This document shows positions 25,191 to 34,587 of a stretch of DNA of 64,000 nucleotides, piece after piece; position 1 is the first letter of the stretch; every line of letters begins with the position of its first letter. Below the pieces are notes generated by a model. It saw only the letters and a list, made by a program, of their open reading frames with translations, did not search any database and was not told the origin of the DNA. A program made the position numbers and the translations under genes. The DNA is from Bosea sp. PAMC 26642. GTDB taxonomy: Bacteria; Pseudomonadota; Alphaproteobacteria; Rhizobiales; Beijerinckiaceae. Location of the stretch: contig NZ_CP014301.1 in assembly GCF_001562255.1 (NCBI RefSeq), forward strand, positions 4,619,501 through 4,683,500. Reading direction: 5' to 3'.

Positions 25191-26273
25191 ATGACCACCA
25201 CGATGACCTCATACCAGGCGGTGACGCGGAACCTGACGCAGTCGCTGGCACGCACGGCGGCCAAGCCCGGTGTCGCCAGCGACACGGCCTATTTCGAGAA
25301 GAACATCGGAAAGGTGAAGAACCTCGACGACTTCATGAAGGACGACCGGCTCTATCGCTATGCGACCGAGGCGTTCGGGCTGGGTGATATGGCCTATGCC
25401 AAGGCATTGATGCGCAAGGTTCTCGAAGGCGGCGTCAGCTCACCCTCCAGCTTCGCCAACCGGATGTCCGACCAGCGCTACCGCGACTTCGCGGCAGCCT
25501 TCGACTTCGCAGCCGAGAAAACGGAGACGAGCTATTTCGAGGCCAACATCTCGAAGGTGAAGACGGTCACCGGCTTCGTGGCCGACAGCGCCGAACGCAT
25601 GTTCGACTACGCGATCGAGGCTTTCGGACTGGAGTCGGTCGCCGACACGCCCCAGGAGAAGGCCGCCATCACCGCGGCGCTCCATCTGGGTGAGGAAACG
25701 CAGCTGCGCTTCTCAGATCCGAAGATCGACAAGGCGTTTCGCGATTTCCTCAAGGCTTTCGATTTCGCAGGCAAGAACGTCAACGCGACCAGCGACAAGG
25801 CCATGATGCAGGCCACGGTCGAGCGCCACAACGCAGCCGAACGGGCGACGCAGGCAAAGGTCACGGTGGAGAAATACACCCGCCAGAGGCTGGAGCGCGA
25901 CGAGGGCGCCAGCAACGAGAACGTACGGCTGGCGCTGTATTTCGAGCGCAAGGCACCGCAGATCAAGGACGCTTACCAAGTGATGGCCGACCCGGCGTTG
26001 CTCAAGGTCGTCCAGACTGCGCTCGGCCTGCCCAAGGAGGTCGGCGGCATCGATATCGACAAGCAGGCCGCGATCTATTCAAAGCGGATCGATTTCAAGG
26101 ATTTCCAGGATCCTGCCAAGCTCAAGACCTTCCTGACGCGCTTCGCAGCATTGGCCGATTCTGCCGGCGGAGCCAGCGCCAGCCCCGTATCCCTGCTCTT
26201 CCAGCCGGCCTCGGCCGGGGTCGGGCAGGACGTCCTGGCCAGCCTGCAGAAACTGCGCCTCGGAGGCCTCTGA
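25191..26273 (+). CDS. DUF1217 family flagellar-cluster protein
   Basis: A 360-residue protein that matches DUF1217 proteins of rhizobial flagellar clusters. It contains repeated blocks with the same design: AYFEKNIGKVKNLDDFMKDDRLYRYATEAFGL, and later SYFEANISKVKTVTGFVADSAERMFDYAIEAFGL (both cited only in part as visible duplicates). No signal peptide or membrane segment is evident. It is followed by flgF after 2 bp and fliI, so a role in rod/hook assembly or export is likely but not established. Confidence 0.82.
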   Translation: MTTTMTSYQAVTRNLTQSLARTAAKPGVASDTAYFEKNIGKVKNLDDFMKDDRLYRYATEAFGLGDMAYAKALMRKVLEGGVSSPSSFANRMSDQRYRDFAAAFDFAAEKTETSYFEANISKVKTVTGFVADSAERMFDYAIEAFGLESVADTPQEKAAITAALHLGEETQLRFSDPKIDKAFRDFLKAFDFAGKNVNATSDKAMMQATVERHNAAERATQAKVTVEKYTRQRLERDEGASNENVRLALYFERKAPQIKDAYQVMADPALLKVVQTALGLPKEVGGIDIDKQAAIYSKRIDFKDFQDPAKLKTFLTRFAALADSAGGASASPVSLLFQPASAGVGQDVLASLQKLRLGGL

Positions 26274-26275
26274 CC

Positions 26276-26998
26276 ATGCAACCCTCGATCTATGTCGGCC
26301 TGTCGTCCCAGCTCGTGCTGGAGAAGCGCATGGAGACGCTCGCACGCAATGTCGCCAATATGAATACGGCCGGCTTCCGGTCCGAGGAGGTCAAGTTCAG
26401 CACCTTCCTGTCGAAGAAGGGTGCCGACGGCGTCAACTACGCCTCGCAGGGGGAGACCTTCATCAGCCGCAACCATGGCGGTCTCGAAAAGTCCGGCAAC
26501 CCGCTCGACGTTGCCGTCGAAGGGGAGGGCTGGTTCGGCATCAACACGCCCGCTGGCACGGTCTACACGCGGGACGGGCGCCTGAAGATGTCGGCTCAGG
26601 GCGAATTGCGCACGGTCGCCGACTACCCGGTCCTCGATGCAGGCGGCGCGCCGATGCAGCTCGACCCCGAGGGTGGCCCGCCCGTCATCGCCAAGGACGG
26701 CATGATCTGGCAGGGCACCCAGCAGGTCGGTGCGATCGGCCTGTTCTCGATCGACCCCGGCGCAAAGCTGCAGCGCTACGAGAACTCCGGGGTGATCCCC
26801 GACCGGGCGGCGACACCGATCCTGGACTTCGTCACCAATGGCGTCCGCCAGGGTTATGTCGAGGGCTCCAACGTCAACCCGATCCGCGAGATGACGAAGC
26901 TGATCATGGTGACGCGCGCCTTCGAGAGCGCAGCCAACGCCATCGACAAGGGCGAGAAGGCCGTCGACGGCGCGATCCGCACGCTGGGCGAGAGCTGA
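26276..26998 (+). CDS. flgF: FlgF, flagellar proximal-rod protein
   Basis: A 240-residue rod protein. The N-terminal rod signature (LVLEKRMETLARNVANMNTAGFR, in part) and the C-terminal helix (VEGSNVNPIREMTKLIMVTRAFE, in part) are typical of FlgBCFG/FlgE proteins. The central GEGWFGINTPAGTVYTRDGR matches the FlgF/FlgG beta domain. It resembles FlgF rather than FlgG by length and because a separate flgG lies at 41270. It is translated 2 bp after the DUF1217 gene. Confidence 0.93.
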   Translation: MQPSIYVGLSSQLVLEKRMETLARNVANMNTAGFRSEEVKFSTFLSKKGADGVNYASQGETFISRNHGGLEKSGNPLDVAVEGEGWFGINTPAGTVYTRDGRLKMSAQGELRTVADYPVLDAGGAPMQLDPEGGPPVIAKDGMIWQGTQQVGAIGLFSIDPGAKLQRYENSGVIPDRAATPILDFVTNGVRQGYVEGSNVNPIREMTKLIMVTRAFESAANAIDKGEKAVDGAIRTLGES

Positions 26999-27043
26999 GT
27001 CCCGATCTTGGCCTGAAGGCATGTGGTCGACCGAAGGATTGCG

Positions 27044-28369
27044 ATGAACGCGCTCACACGCCTCGAACATGCCCTCGCCGGCGGTCCGCAAATCCACGAT
27101 CTCGTTGCCATCAGCGGCTCCGTCTCCGAGGTCACTCCGGCGGCGGTACGGGTCGCCGGCCTGTCCCGCTTCGTCAGACTTGGCGAACGCATCGCCTTGT
27201 CGGCCAACGGCCGCGAGGAGCTGGGTGAGGCGATCAGGATAGATCGCGATGGCGTCCTGGTGAAGCCTTTCGCGACCACTGTCGGGGTCGGACTTGGCGC
27301 GCGCGCCAGTGTAGCCGGGCCGATGTCGCTGCGTCCGGCGCCGAGTTGGAAAGGGCGGGTGATCAACGCCTTCGGTGAGCCGATCGACGATGGCGGCCCG
27401 CTTCTGCCGGGCGATCGGGCGATGCCCGTCGATGGAGCGCCACCCGAGGCGATGCGGCGCGCCCGCGTCACAAGGCCGCTGCGCACCGGGGTCAAGGTCA
27501 TCGACCTGTTCACGCCGCTTTGCGCCGGCCAGCGCATCGGCGTCTTCGCCGGGTCCGGCGTCGGCAAATCGACGCTGCTCTCGATGCTGGCGCGTGCGCC
27601 GGGTTTCACCACGATCGTCATCGGACTGGTCGGCGAGCGTGGCCGCGAGGTGCGCGAATTTCTTGACGATACGCTCGGCGAAATGCGCGGTCAGGCGATC
27701 GCCGTCGTCTCGACCAGCGATGAGAGCGCGATGATGCGCCGCCTCGCGCCCAACACCGCGATGGCGGTGGCGGAATATTTTCGCGATCTGGGCGAGGATG
27801 TGCTGCTGGTGATCGACTCGGTGACGCGCCTGGCCCATGCAGCGCGCGACGTCGCGCTGGCCGCCGGCGAGCCCGCCGTGGCGCGCGGCTATACGCCGAG
27901 CGTCTTCAGCACCTTGCCCAAGCTGCTGGAGCGTGCCGGGCCCGGAATCGAAGGCACCGGCGGCGCGATCACCGGCATCTTTTCGGTGCTGATCGATGGC
28001 GACGACCACAACGACCCGGTCGCCGATGCCATCCGTGGCACATTGGACGGACACCTCGTGCTCGATCGCGCGATCGCCGATCAGGGCCGCTACCCGGCCG
28101 TCAACGTGCTGGGCTCGGTTTCGCGTCTCGCGCACCATGTCTGGACGCCGGAGCAGCGCGGGCTGGCGATGCGAATGAAGGGGCTGGTCGCCCGCTACGA
28201 GGATACCCGGGATCTTCGCCTGATGGGCGGTTACCAGGCCGGCGCAGACGCGGAACTCGACAAGGCGATCGCCCTCGTGCCGCGCATCTATGAAGCGCTG
28301 CATCAGGACATGACCGCAAAACTCAGTGCCGACGCCTTCCAGGATCTGGCGAACGCCCTGCAGGGGTAG
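27044..28369 (+). CDS. fliI: FliI, flagellar export ATPase
   Basis: A 441-residue F1-beta-like ATPase that powers flagellar protein export. Walker A FAGSGVGKSTLL lies near residue 174. VIGLVGERGREVREFL, VLLVIDSVTRLAHAARDV and PSVFSTLPKLLERAGPG are typical. The ATG at 27044 is preceded by GAAGGA; a GTG further upstream is less likely. It lies 45 bp after flgF. FliH (15997) and FliJ (30221) are encoded elsewhere in the cluster. Confidence 0.95.
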   Translation: MNALTRLEHALAGGPQIHDLVAISGSVSEVTPAAVRVAGLSRFVRLGERIALSANGREELGEAIRIDRDGVLVKPFATTVGVGLGARASVAGPMSLRPAPSWKGRVINAFGEPIDDGGPLLPGDRAMPVDGAPPEAMRRARVTRPLRTGVKVIDLFTPLCAGQRIGVFAGSGVGKSTLLSMLARAPGFTTIVIGLVGERGREVREFLDDTLGEMRGQAIAVVSTSDESAMMRRLAPNTAMAVAEYFRDLGEDVLLVIDSVTRLAHAARDVALAAGEPAVARGYTPSVFSTLPKLLERAGPGIEGTGGAITGIFSVLIDGDDHNDPVADAIRGTLDGHLVLDRAIADQGRYPAVNVLGSVSRLAHHVWTPEQRGLAMRMKGLVARYEDTRDLRLMGGYQAGADAELDKAIALVPRIYEALHQDMTAKLSADAFQDLANALQG

Positions 28370-28412
28370 GCTTGAGCCGGCAGGCCGTATCCATCCAGCC
28401 CTTGTACTACTC

Positions 28413-28528
28413 AGCCCTCATCCTGAGGAGGCCGCAGACGCGGCCGTCTCGAAGGATGCTCCAGCAAGCCCCCGTGCCAACTGGAGCATCCTTCGAGACG
28501 CCGCTGCGCGGCTCCTCAGGATGAGGCT
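28413..28528. repeat. Intergenic palindromic repeat between convergent genes
   Basis: The arms AGCCCTCATCCTGAG and CTCAGGATGAGGCT (outer) and TCTCGAAGGATGCTCCAG with CTGGAGCATCCTTCGAGA (inner) match the repeat at 4266-4370. The loop region differs. It lies between the ends of fliI (plus) and the unknown gene at 28551 (minus), and the distal arm is followed by TTTTTG on the plus strand, so it may also stop transcription. Confidence 0.92.
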
Positions 28529-28550
28529 TTTTGTTGTGATACTGCTCGGC

Positions 28551-29006
28551 TCAGCTGCGCAGCTGCTCTTTCCGCACGTAGTTGAACTCCTTGACCAGGA
28601 TCTCCTTGATCAGATCGCCGCCGAAGCGGGCATTGACGTTGGTCCTGACGCTCTTGAGCAGCGCGTCGATATCGACGCGCTCAAGCCGCGAGAAGTCGAC
28701 TTTCGCGTTCGAATAGATCGCGCGCAGTGCCTCGTCCCGAACATAGGGATGGGGCTGAACGGTCATTTGCCGAAGCGTGCGGGCGTCGGCCGTGAAGACG
28801 AACTGGGCGGCGACGTAACCCTGGACCTGACCGTCGGCCAGGATCGGCACATGCAGGATCGCGGTCTCCTCGTAGTCGATGCCTTCGAGGAACGGGGTTT
28901 CGGTCGGAGGCGTTGCTTCCGCGCGCCAGGTCAGGGCGAGGTGGCCGGAGACCAGCGTCACGCCGCATACCCAGACGCCGAGCATCAAGAGCCTGGCGGT
29001 CGTCAT
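28551..29006 (-). CDS. Membrane-anchored unknown protein at the end of the flgE operon
   Basis: A 151-residue protein with one N-terminal transmembrane/signal segment (LLMLGVWVCGVTLVSGHLAL) and a soluble remainder. Visible blocks are HVPILADGQVQGYVAAQFVF, PHPYVRDEALRAIYSN and IKEILVKEFNYVRKEQLRS. The one-helix topology and C-terminal block recall FliL, but a true fliL is at 45058. I do not assign a family. It overlaps the flgN-like gene by 4 nt (ATGA), so it is part of the long flagellar operon. Confidence 0.65.
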   Translation of the reverse strand: MTTARLLMLGVWVCGVTLVSGHLALTWRAEATPPTETPFLEGIDYEETAILHVPILADGQVQGYVAAQFVFTADARTLRQMTVQPHPYVRDEALRAIYSNAKVDFSRLERVDIDALLKSVRTNVNARFGGDLIKEILVKEFNYVRKEQLRS

Positions 29007-29503
29007 GTCGTCCGCACTTTGCCGGCTGCTCCGCCGGCGATCTGGGCGCCTGGCCAGGCGTGATAGGTCCCGTCCGATTCCGCATCGATCAGCGTGCTCG
29101 TCATGGCCGCGGCGATCTCGCGCACGGCGTCGAGATGCATCCCGATGACGAGCCGGTTGTGTTCCAGCTTCAGCCGTAACGTCGACAGCCGCGCTACCAG
29201 GCGGCCATCCGCGACCTCATTGCGCATCGCTCGTGCGGCCCGGCTCGCATCCAGCAGAAGACGGCTCTTGGTTTCGTTCAGGCGGTTGAAATCGGCACTT
29301 TTGAGCGCCATCAGATGCGAGGTTTCGTGATCCAGCGCCTGCTCGAGATGGTCGAGTACCGACCACATCGCTCGGCCAGCACCCGTGGGCACATCGGACT
29401 CCAACTCGCCGTCCAGCGCGGCCACAGGGCCGGGCACCGGGATCATCGGCAGGCCAGGCAGATCCGGCTGGGCCAGGGCCCCTTCATGCAGTTCTGCACT
29501 CAT
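29003..29503 (-). CDS. FlgN-like flagellar chaperone
   Basis: A 166-residue, mostly helical soluble protein. The stretch SADFNRLNETKSRLLLDASR, then LRLKLEHNRLVIGMHLDAVREI and the tail LIDAESDGTYH follow the pattern of FlgN-type export chaperones of this group. FlgN escorts the hook-filament junction proteins FlgK and FlgL, both encoded upstream in the same operon. The family is poorly conserved, so the call is moderate. It lies 15 bp after the cheL/flgJ-like gene. Confidence 0.65.
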   Translation of the reverse strand: MSAELHEGALAQPDLPGLPMIPVPGPVAALDGELESDVPTGAGRAMWSVLDHLEQALDHETSHLMALKSADFNRLNETKSRLLLDASRAARAMRNEVADGRLVARLSTLRLKLEHNRLVIGMHLDAVREIAAAMTSTLIDAESDGTYHAWPGAQIAGGAAGKVRTT

Positions 29504-29518
29504 GATGAGTCACGCCTT

Positions 29519-30169
29519 TCAAGTGATGGAAGTTCGGCTCGCGCCGCTGGGGCCCGGCCGGGTGATGTTCAGGAACTGGCGCTCGACTGCGAGCGGCACC
29601 GCGGCGTCGCGCGAATTGGCGCCGGCCAGCGTGCGGTCGAGAACCTTCTGCGCTGCCGCGACCGCGCCGCCGGTATCGGTGCCGGGCGTGGAGCCTGTCC
29701 GGGCCGCCATGGCCGCCATGACCTTCTGGCGAATGCCGAGCCCGCCCGATTTGGCGATCTCGCCGGCGATCTGCTCGGAAAGCATCGAGCGCCAGACGCC
29801 GCCTGACAGGCCGCTGCCATAGCTGTTGGTGGTCGATTCCGGCATCATCTGCTCGATGAAGGTCGAGATGACCTGCGCCTCGAACTTCTGCAGAGTCTTG
29901 TCGGTATGCGAGGGCACGCCGGATGCGGCGGCTGGATTGCCGGCGAAGGAGGGTGTGGTCAAAGACAGACTCGCGAATTTTTCGCGCGCGCCGGCGAGGC
30001 CCGGCGCGGCGGGTGCCGGCGCCGCGTTGTCGACGGCCGAGGCGAACTGGGTTCCCGCCGAGCCGGGCGAGCCCATGCGCGAGAGCCTGTCGAAGGCGAC
30101 GGCGTAGCGAGAGGGATCGGCTGCGCGCACGACGTCGAGAACGATGTCCGACGGAGGAGAGATTGCCAT
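29519..30169 (-). CDS. CheL/FlgJ N-terminal-type rod-binding protein
   Basis: A 216-residue protein with a disordered Ala/Pro-rich N-terminus and a core that matches the rod-binding domain of FlgJ (TLQKFEAQVISTFIEQMMPES, in part; YGSGLSGGVWRSMLSEQIAGEIAKSGGLGI, in part). There is no C-terminal glucosaminidase domain, as in the alphaproteobacterial CheL. It probably caps or scaffolds rod assembly, while a separate transglycosylase (11698) opens the wall. The ATG at 30169 is preferred over a GTG at 30175 because GGAAGG lies 6 nt upstream of it. Confidence 0.82.
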   Translation of the reverse strand: MAISPPSDIVLDVVRAADPSRYAVAFDRLSRMGSPGSAGTQFASAVDNAAPAPAAPGLAGAREKFASLSLTTPSFAGNPAAASGVPSHTDKTLQKFEAQVISTFIEQMMPESTTNSYGSGLSGGVWRSMLSEQIAGEIAKSGGLGIRQKVMAAMAARTGSTPGTDTGGAVAAAQKVLDRTLAGANSRDAAVPLAVERQFLNITRPGPSGASRTSIT

Positions 30170-30220
30170 TGTCACCTTCCAGGGTCGCTGATCTCGTACC
30201 GGCAGTTTGACTCCGCAGGC

Positions 30221-30622
30221 TTATTCCAGGCTTGCCGCCTTTTTCGCCTGGGCGCTGTCCATGATCTCGATCAGGACATTATCCTGGTCGGCCCGCAGCT
30301 TGACCTTGCGAACACGGTCGACGAGGCGCGCCGTGCGCTTCTCGCGTCCCGTCTCGGCAATGACGCGTTTCGTCTGCTCGACGGCCGCTGTCTCAAGCTC
30401 CGAGATGGTGATCGCGACACGGTGCAGCCGCTTGGCGGTCATGTCGACGAACAGGCCGTCGGTGACGCCGTTGCCGTTGAGCGAAGCGACCAGCGCGCGC
30501 GACTCGTCCCTCGCCGCAACCGCCTTCTGCTCGATCGATTTTTGCCGCCATTCGGCCAAGCTGCGGATACGCGACTGGATCGCCAGCATGCGCTCGATCG
30601 ATTTGAGGCGACGGGCTTCCAT
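30221..30622 (-). CDS. fliJ: FliJ-like flagellar export protein
   Basis: A 133-residue, highly charged, all-helical protein (IQSRIRSLAEWRQKSIEQK, RVIAETGREKRTARLVDRV) consistent with the FliJ coiled coil that links the ATPase ring to FlhA. It sits 6 bp after fliR in the export-gate part of the operon. Low sequence conservation means context carries much of the call. Confidence 0.7.
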   Translation of the reverse strand: MEARRLKSIERMLAIQSRIRSLAEWRQKSIEQKAVAARDESRALVASLNGNGVTDGLFVDMTAKRLHRVAITISELETAAVEQTKRVIAETGREKRTARLVDRVRKVKLRADQDNVLIEIMDSAQAKKAASLE

Positions 30623-30628
30623 GCCGCG

Positions 30629-31381
30629 TCAGCCGTGCGCGAGCCAGGAGGAAAAGACGGTGATGAACAGGCGCAGGGACTCAGGGCCGGCAAAATAGAA
30701 CAGGAACAACCCCCCTGCGATGACGAAAGGCATCGAGATGAAATAGACCGGAATCGAGGGGGTCAGCTTGTTCATCAGGCCGATGGCGAGGTTGACGACC
30801 ACCGCATAGATCATGAACGGGCTGCCGATCCGGAGCGCCAGGTAGAAGGTGTCCGAGGCCCGGTCGACAAGCTGGATCAGGCTGGCCTGGGCCTCGAAGG
30901 CCGCACCCGGCGCGATCCGCGAATACGAACCGGCGAGCGCCCGGATGACCTCGGCGTGCTGGTTGGTCAGGAACATCAAAGTGACCGCGGTCATCGTCAT
31001 CAGCGTGACGAAGGGCGTCGCCGCCTCTGCCTCGTCGATCGGCAGCCCCGGCAGCTGGCCGAGACCGGTCGCCGTCGCCATGGCCGTCGCGATCGTCTGC
31101 AGCGCCAGGAAGAAGAAGCGCGCCATCAGTCCGATCAGCGCGCCCGTCATCGTCTCCGACAGGATCATGCGTAGCAGCGTCGCGGGGCTCGGGTCGGCCG
31201 CGACGGCGGCAAAAGCCGGCAGGATGAAGGGTGTCAGTGCCAGCGTCACGGCAATCGCGATGAGAAGGCGCAGCCGCACCGGCACGCGTGGGCTGGAGAA
31301 GCCCGGCATCAGCATCAGGCAGGCGCCGATGCGGCAGAAGATCAGGAACGCGTGCAGCAGCGTGTCGGGCGTGATCGGCAT
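30629..31381 (-). CDS. fliR: FliR, flagellar export gate protein
   Basis: A 250-residue integral membrane protein with about six hydrophobic segments. FliR marks include FCRIGACLMLMPGFSSPRVPVRLRL (in part), LSETMTGALIGLMARFFFLAL and IGLMNKLTPSIPVYFISMPF. FliR forms the export gate with FliP and FliQ. Its start shares one base with the flhA stop (TGATG type overlap at 31381). Confidence 0.95.
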   Translation of the reverse strand: MPITPDTLLHAFLIFCRIGACLMLMPGFSSPRVPVRLRLLIAIAVTLALTPFILPAFAAVAADPSPATLLRMILSETMTGALIGLMARFFFLALQTIATAMATATGLGQLPGLPIDEAEAATPFVTLMTMTAVTLMFLTNQHAEVIRALAGSYSRIAPGAAFEAQASLIQLVDRASDTFYLALRIGSPFMIYAVVVNLAIGLMNKLTPSIPVYFISMPFVIAGGLFLFYFAGPESLRLFITVFSSWLAHG

Positions 31382-33474
31382 CAGGAGATCGTGCCCAGCA
31401 GGTTGACCTCCAGCCCGCGCGCAATCTCGACATGGGATAGCACCGGAAGCGCCGGAAAGATCCGCTCGACGATCATGCGGACATAAGGCCGAGCATCGGG
31501 GCTGGTGACCAGAACGAAGCTCTGCGCCTGGTCCATCCTGGTCCTGATCGCGGTGGTCGCCTCGGCGGCGAACTCCTCGATCAGGCGCGGGTCGATGTCG
31601 AATTCGACCACGTCGCCCTTGGCGTCGCGCTTCAGGCTCTCATGAAAGGCGAGATCCCAGCGATTGCCCAGGCGCAGCATGTTGAGCACGCCGCCATCGG
31701 TCAGGTCGCCGCAGATCTGCTGGGCCATGCGCATACGCACATGCTCGACGATCTGCTCGGCGCGGCGGACATGGGGAGCGATCTCGGCGATCACTTCCAG
31801 GATCAGGTGCAGGTTGCGGATCGAGACCCGCTCCGCCAGCAAGAGCCGCAGCACCGCCTGCAGGCTCGATAACGACATGTGTGCCGGACAGATCTCGTCG
31901 AGCAGTTTCTTGTATTCGGGGCCGAGCCTGTCGAGCAGGGCGCGCATGTCCTTGTAGGACAGGAGTTGCCCGAGATTCTTGCGGATCGTCTCGCTGAGAT
32001 GCGTGAGCAGCACCGACAAACGGTCAACGGGATGCAGCCCCTCGCGCTTGACCTCGTTGGCGTAGCTTTCCGAAACCCACATCGCTTTGACGCCGAAGGC
32101 CGGCTCGCGCACCTCCTCGCCCGGCAGGTCGGGCATCCGGCCATCTCCGACGACGACGAGCATACTGCCCGGCCGCATCTCGCCCGTGGCGACGACGGTG
32201 CCGTGGATGCGGAACTCATAAGCCTTGGGCGGCAGCTTCAGGCTGTCGGAGAGCTTGATCTCGGGAACCACGAAACCGTATTCGGTCGCGAATTTCTTGC
32301 GCATCTTGCCGACCCGATGGGCGAGTTCGCCATGGGAGGTGAGCATTTCGGCGCCGAGCTGCTTCCCGAGCGACAGCTCGATCTCCGAGATCTTCAGCGA
32401 ATCCTTGATCGTATCCTGGCTGTCGAGCACGGCCTGCTCGGCCTCCATGGCCCGGATCTCGTCGGCTTCGGCTGCGCGCTCGGCAATGCGTTTGGGAATG
32501 GTATGGCCCACGAACGCCATCAGGCCGCCGAGCAGGGCAAAAGGCAGGAACGGCAGCCCGGGCACCAGCGCGAGGATCACCATCATGAATGCCGCGACGA
32601 AGAGCGCGCGCGGATAATGCCCGAGCTGGCCGAGGATCGCCTGCTCGGCGGTGCCGCGCGTGCCACCCTTGGAGACGAGCAGACCGGCGGCCAGCGAGAC
32701 GATCAGGGCGGGAATCTGCGTGACGAGGCCGTCGCCGACGGCGAGCTTCACGAAGACGTCCGAAGATTGCGACAGCGACAGGCCGTGCCGCGTCACGCCG
32801 ATGATGATGCCGCCCAAGATGTTGACCGCGGTGATGATCAGGCCGGCGATCGCGTCGCCGCGAACGAATTTCGAGGCGCCGTCCATGGCCCCGAAGAAGG
32901 AGCTTTCCTCTTCGAGTTCGCCACGGCGCCGCTGGGCCTCGGGCGCGTCGATCAGTCCGGCCGAAAGATCGGCGTCGATCGCCATCTGTTTGCCGGGAAT
33001 GGCGTCGAGCGTGAAGCGTGCGCCGACCTCGGCGATGCGGGTCGCGCCCTTGGTGATGACGATGAAATTGACCGTCACCAGGATGATGAAGACGATCAGG
33101 CCGATGACGAAGTCGCCGGCGATGACGAACCGCGAGAAGCCGTCGATGATGTAGCCCGCCGCGTGCGATCCCTCATTGCCATGCGAGAGGATGACGCGGG
33201 TCGTCGCGATGTTGAGCGACAGCCGCAGCATCGTCGCGACCAGCAGGATCGTCGGAAAGGACGAGAATTCGAGCGGCTTCTGGATCCAGAGCGCGACCAT
33301 CAGGATCAGCACCGACAGCGCGATCGATAAGGCCAGGCCCAGATCGATGACGAAGGCCGGAATCGGCAGGAACAGGATCCCGAGGATACCGATGATGCCG
33401 ACGGCGAAGCCGACATCGCGGCCGCTTTTCGGCAGCTCCGCCGCCCTGCCGGATATGACGTTCTGGGTCGCCAT
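31381..33474 (-). CDS. flhA: FlhA, flagellar export gate protein
   Basis: A 697-residue export protein with eight N-terminal transmembrane segments and a large cytoplasmic domain. [31 protein letters not shown] (in part), [27 protein letters not shown] (in part) and the FHIPEP-like charged loop ([26 protein letters not shown], in part) are diagnostic. It recruits chaperone-substrate complexes and couples export to the proton motive force. It lies 49 bp after fliQ. Confidence 0.97.
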   Translation of the reverse strand: MATQNVISGRAAELPKSGRDVGFAVGIIGILGILFLPIPAFVIDLGLALSIALSVLILMVALWIQKPLEFSSFPTILLVATMLRLSLNIATTRVILSHGNEGSHAAGYIIDGFSRFVIAGDFVIGLIVFIILVTVNFIVITKGATRIAEVGARFTLDAIPGKQMAIDADLSAGLIDAPEAQRRRGELEEESSFFGAMDGASKFVRGDAIAGLIITAVNILGGIIIGVTRHGLSLSQSSDVFVKLAVGDGLVTQIPALIVSLAAGLLVSKGGTRGTAEQAILGQLGHYPRALFVAAFMMVILALVPGLPFLPFALLGGLMAFVGHTIPKRIAERAAEADEIRAMEAEQAVLDSQDTIKDSLKISEIELSLGKQLGAEMLTSHGELAHRVGKMRKKFATEYGFVVPEIKLSDSLKLPPKAYEFRIHGTVVATGEMRPGSMLVVVGDGRMPDLPGEEVREPAFGVKAMWVSESYANEVKREGLHPVDRLSVLLTHLSETIRKNLGQLLSYKDMRALLDRLGPEYKKLLDEICPAHMSLSSLQAVLRLLLAERVSIRNLHLILEVIAEIAPHVRRAEQIVEHVRMRMAQQICGDLTDGGVLNMLRLGNRWDLAFHESLKRDAKGDVVEFDIDPRLIEEFAAEATTAIRTRMDQAQSFVLVTSPDARPYVRMIVERIFPALPVLSHVEIARGLEVNLLGTIS

Positions 33475-33523
33475 GCTTGGCCTTGTCCTGTCGCCGAAGG
33501 GTGCCGCGCTGGAGCGCGAAAGC

Positions 33524-33790
33524 TCAGAAGCCGCGCTCGATGCGTCCGTAGACGCGCTCGGTGAAGGCGAAGAGGTGCGCGCCGGTGAAAGAGCCCGTCG
33601 TGGCCATCACCACGAGGATGACGACGATCTTGGGCACGAAGGTCAGGGTCGCTTCCTGCACCTGCGTCAGGGCCTGCATCAGGGCGATGGCGATTCCGAT
33701 CGCCATCGCCGCCGCCACCGCCGGCCCGGAGCCGACGATGATCGCCCAGATGGCGTCGCGCATGATGTCGAGAGCATCGGCCTCGTTCAT
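33524..33790 (-). CDS. fliQ: FliQ, flagellar export gate protein
   Basis: An 88-residue protein with two transmembrane helices ([25 protein letters not shown], in part; [20 protein letters not shown]) and the conserved [16 protein letters not shown] loop. It is the standard size for FliQ. It starts 8 bp after flgD and precedes flhA. Confidence 0.95.
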   Translation of the reverse strand: MNEADALDIMRDAIWAIIVGSGPAVAAAMAIGIAIALMQALTQVQEATLTFVPKIVVILVVMATTGSFTGAHLFAFTERVYGRIERGF

Positions 33791-33798
33791 GCCCGGGC

Positions 33799-34074
33799 TC
33801 AGCTCGCGCTTGGCTTCGTCGGCTGCGGCTTCAGCGCCGCGAGGCCGGAGATGATCTCGTCCAGCTTCGCATTGGTCGTGACCGACTGCTCGACCTGCGA
33901 CAGCGCGGCGAATTGCTGGACATATTGCGACGGATCCGTCGGGTTGGTCGGATCCTGGTTCTTTGCCTGCGCGATCAGCAGCTGAAGGAAGGTGTTGTAG
34001 TCCCCCATGCTGTTCGATTTGGTTGGGGTGGTGCTGGCGGGCGGGCTCGTCCCGGTGACGCTGGTCACGTCCAT
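33799..34074 (-). CDS. flgD: FlgD, minimal hook-cap protein
   Basis: A 91-residue FlgD limited to the N-terminal domain: YNTFLQLLIAQAKNQDPTNPTD, QYVQQFAALSQVEQSV and TNAKLDEI are diagnostic. The Ig-like and tudor-like C-terminal domains of enterobacterial FlgD (over 200 residues) are absent, and it is shorter than the rhizobial FlgD proteins I recall. It should cap the growing hook so that FlgE can polymerise. It lies 9 bp after flbT. Confidence 0.9.
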   Translation of the reverse strand: MDVTSVTGTSPPASTTPTKSNSMGDYNTFLQLLIAQAKNQDPTNPTDPSQYVQQFAALSQVEQSVTTNAKLDEIISGLAALKPQPTKPSAS

Positions 34075-34083
34075 GATAGCCTC

Positions 34084-34587
34084 CTAAGCGACATGCGATA
34101 CGAGGGGCGCCGATGCGAAAGGCATCGCCGGGATCGCCTCGTCGAGCGGCAGTTCCACGACATTAGTCTCCCGAGCCTGCCCGGAGCTTGCGAGAATGTC
34201 GGCCTCCGCTGGAAACAGGCCCCGCAGCTGCTTGAGTGCGTCGAAGAAGCGGTCGTCGGCGACCAGCATGTCGATATGCTGCAACCCGCGCAGCACGATC
34301 GGATCTTCGAAATTGCACGCCATCTGCATCAGCATCTGCTCGAACAGAAGCCTAGCCGTTTCGGCGTTCCTGGGATCGACCAGCATCGTCTGGACGACAA
34401 AGTAGAGTTGTCGCAGCGGCGTCGTCGTCTGGTCGGATTGGATGACATGGGTTTCGAGCAGGAACGTCGCGTCGTTCAGGATCTCGAAGGTCACCTTGCG
34501 ATCGAATTTCAGGATCGCGCCGTTGATGTAGATCTTCTCGTTGGCCCGCAAGGACAGGTTCATCGCCTTTTTCATGATCGGTCTCAT
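34084..34587 (-). CDS. flbT: FlbT, post-transcriptional regulator of flagellin
   Basis: A 167-residue FlbT. ANEKIYINGAILKFDRKVTFEILND (in part), FLLETHVIQ and TTPLRQLYFVVQTMLVDP are typical. FlbT binds flagellin mRNA and, with FlaF, couples flagellin synthesis to hook assembly in alphaproteobacteria. The ATG at 34587 overlaps the flaF stop (ATGA); an internal ATG at 34575 is a possible alternative. Confidence 0.94.
   Translation of the reverse strand: MRPIMKKAMNLSLRANEKIYINGAILKFDRKVTFEILNDATFLLETHVIQSDQTTTPLRQLYFVVQTMLVDPRNAETARLLFEQMLMQMACNFEDPIVLRGLQHIDMLVADDRFFDALKQLRGLFPAEADILASSGQARETNVVELPLDEAIPAMPFASAPLVSHVA

Noticed and set aside
26346..28303. Long minus-strand frame opposite flgF and fliI
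   Set aside because: The plus-strand frames encode clear FlgF and FliI; the reverse frame has no recognisable domain and is typical of high-GC antisense reading.
31879..33330. 483-codon plus-strand frame opposite flhA
   Set aside because: Antisense shadow of flhA; composition is Asp/Arg/His-rich with no conserved motif.
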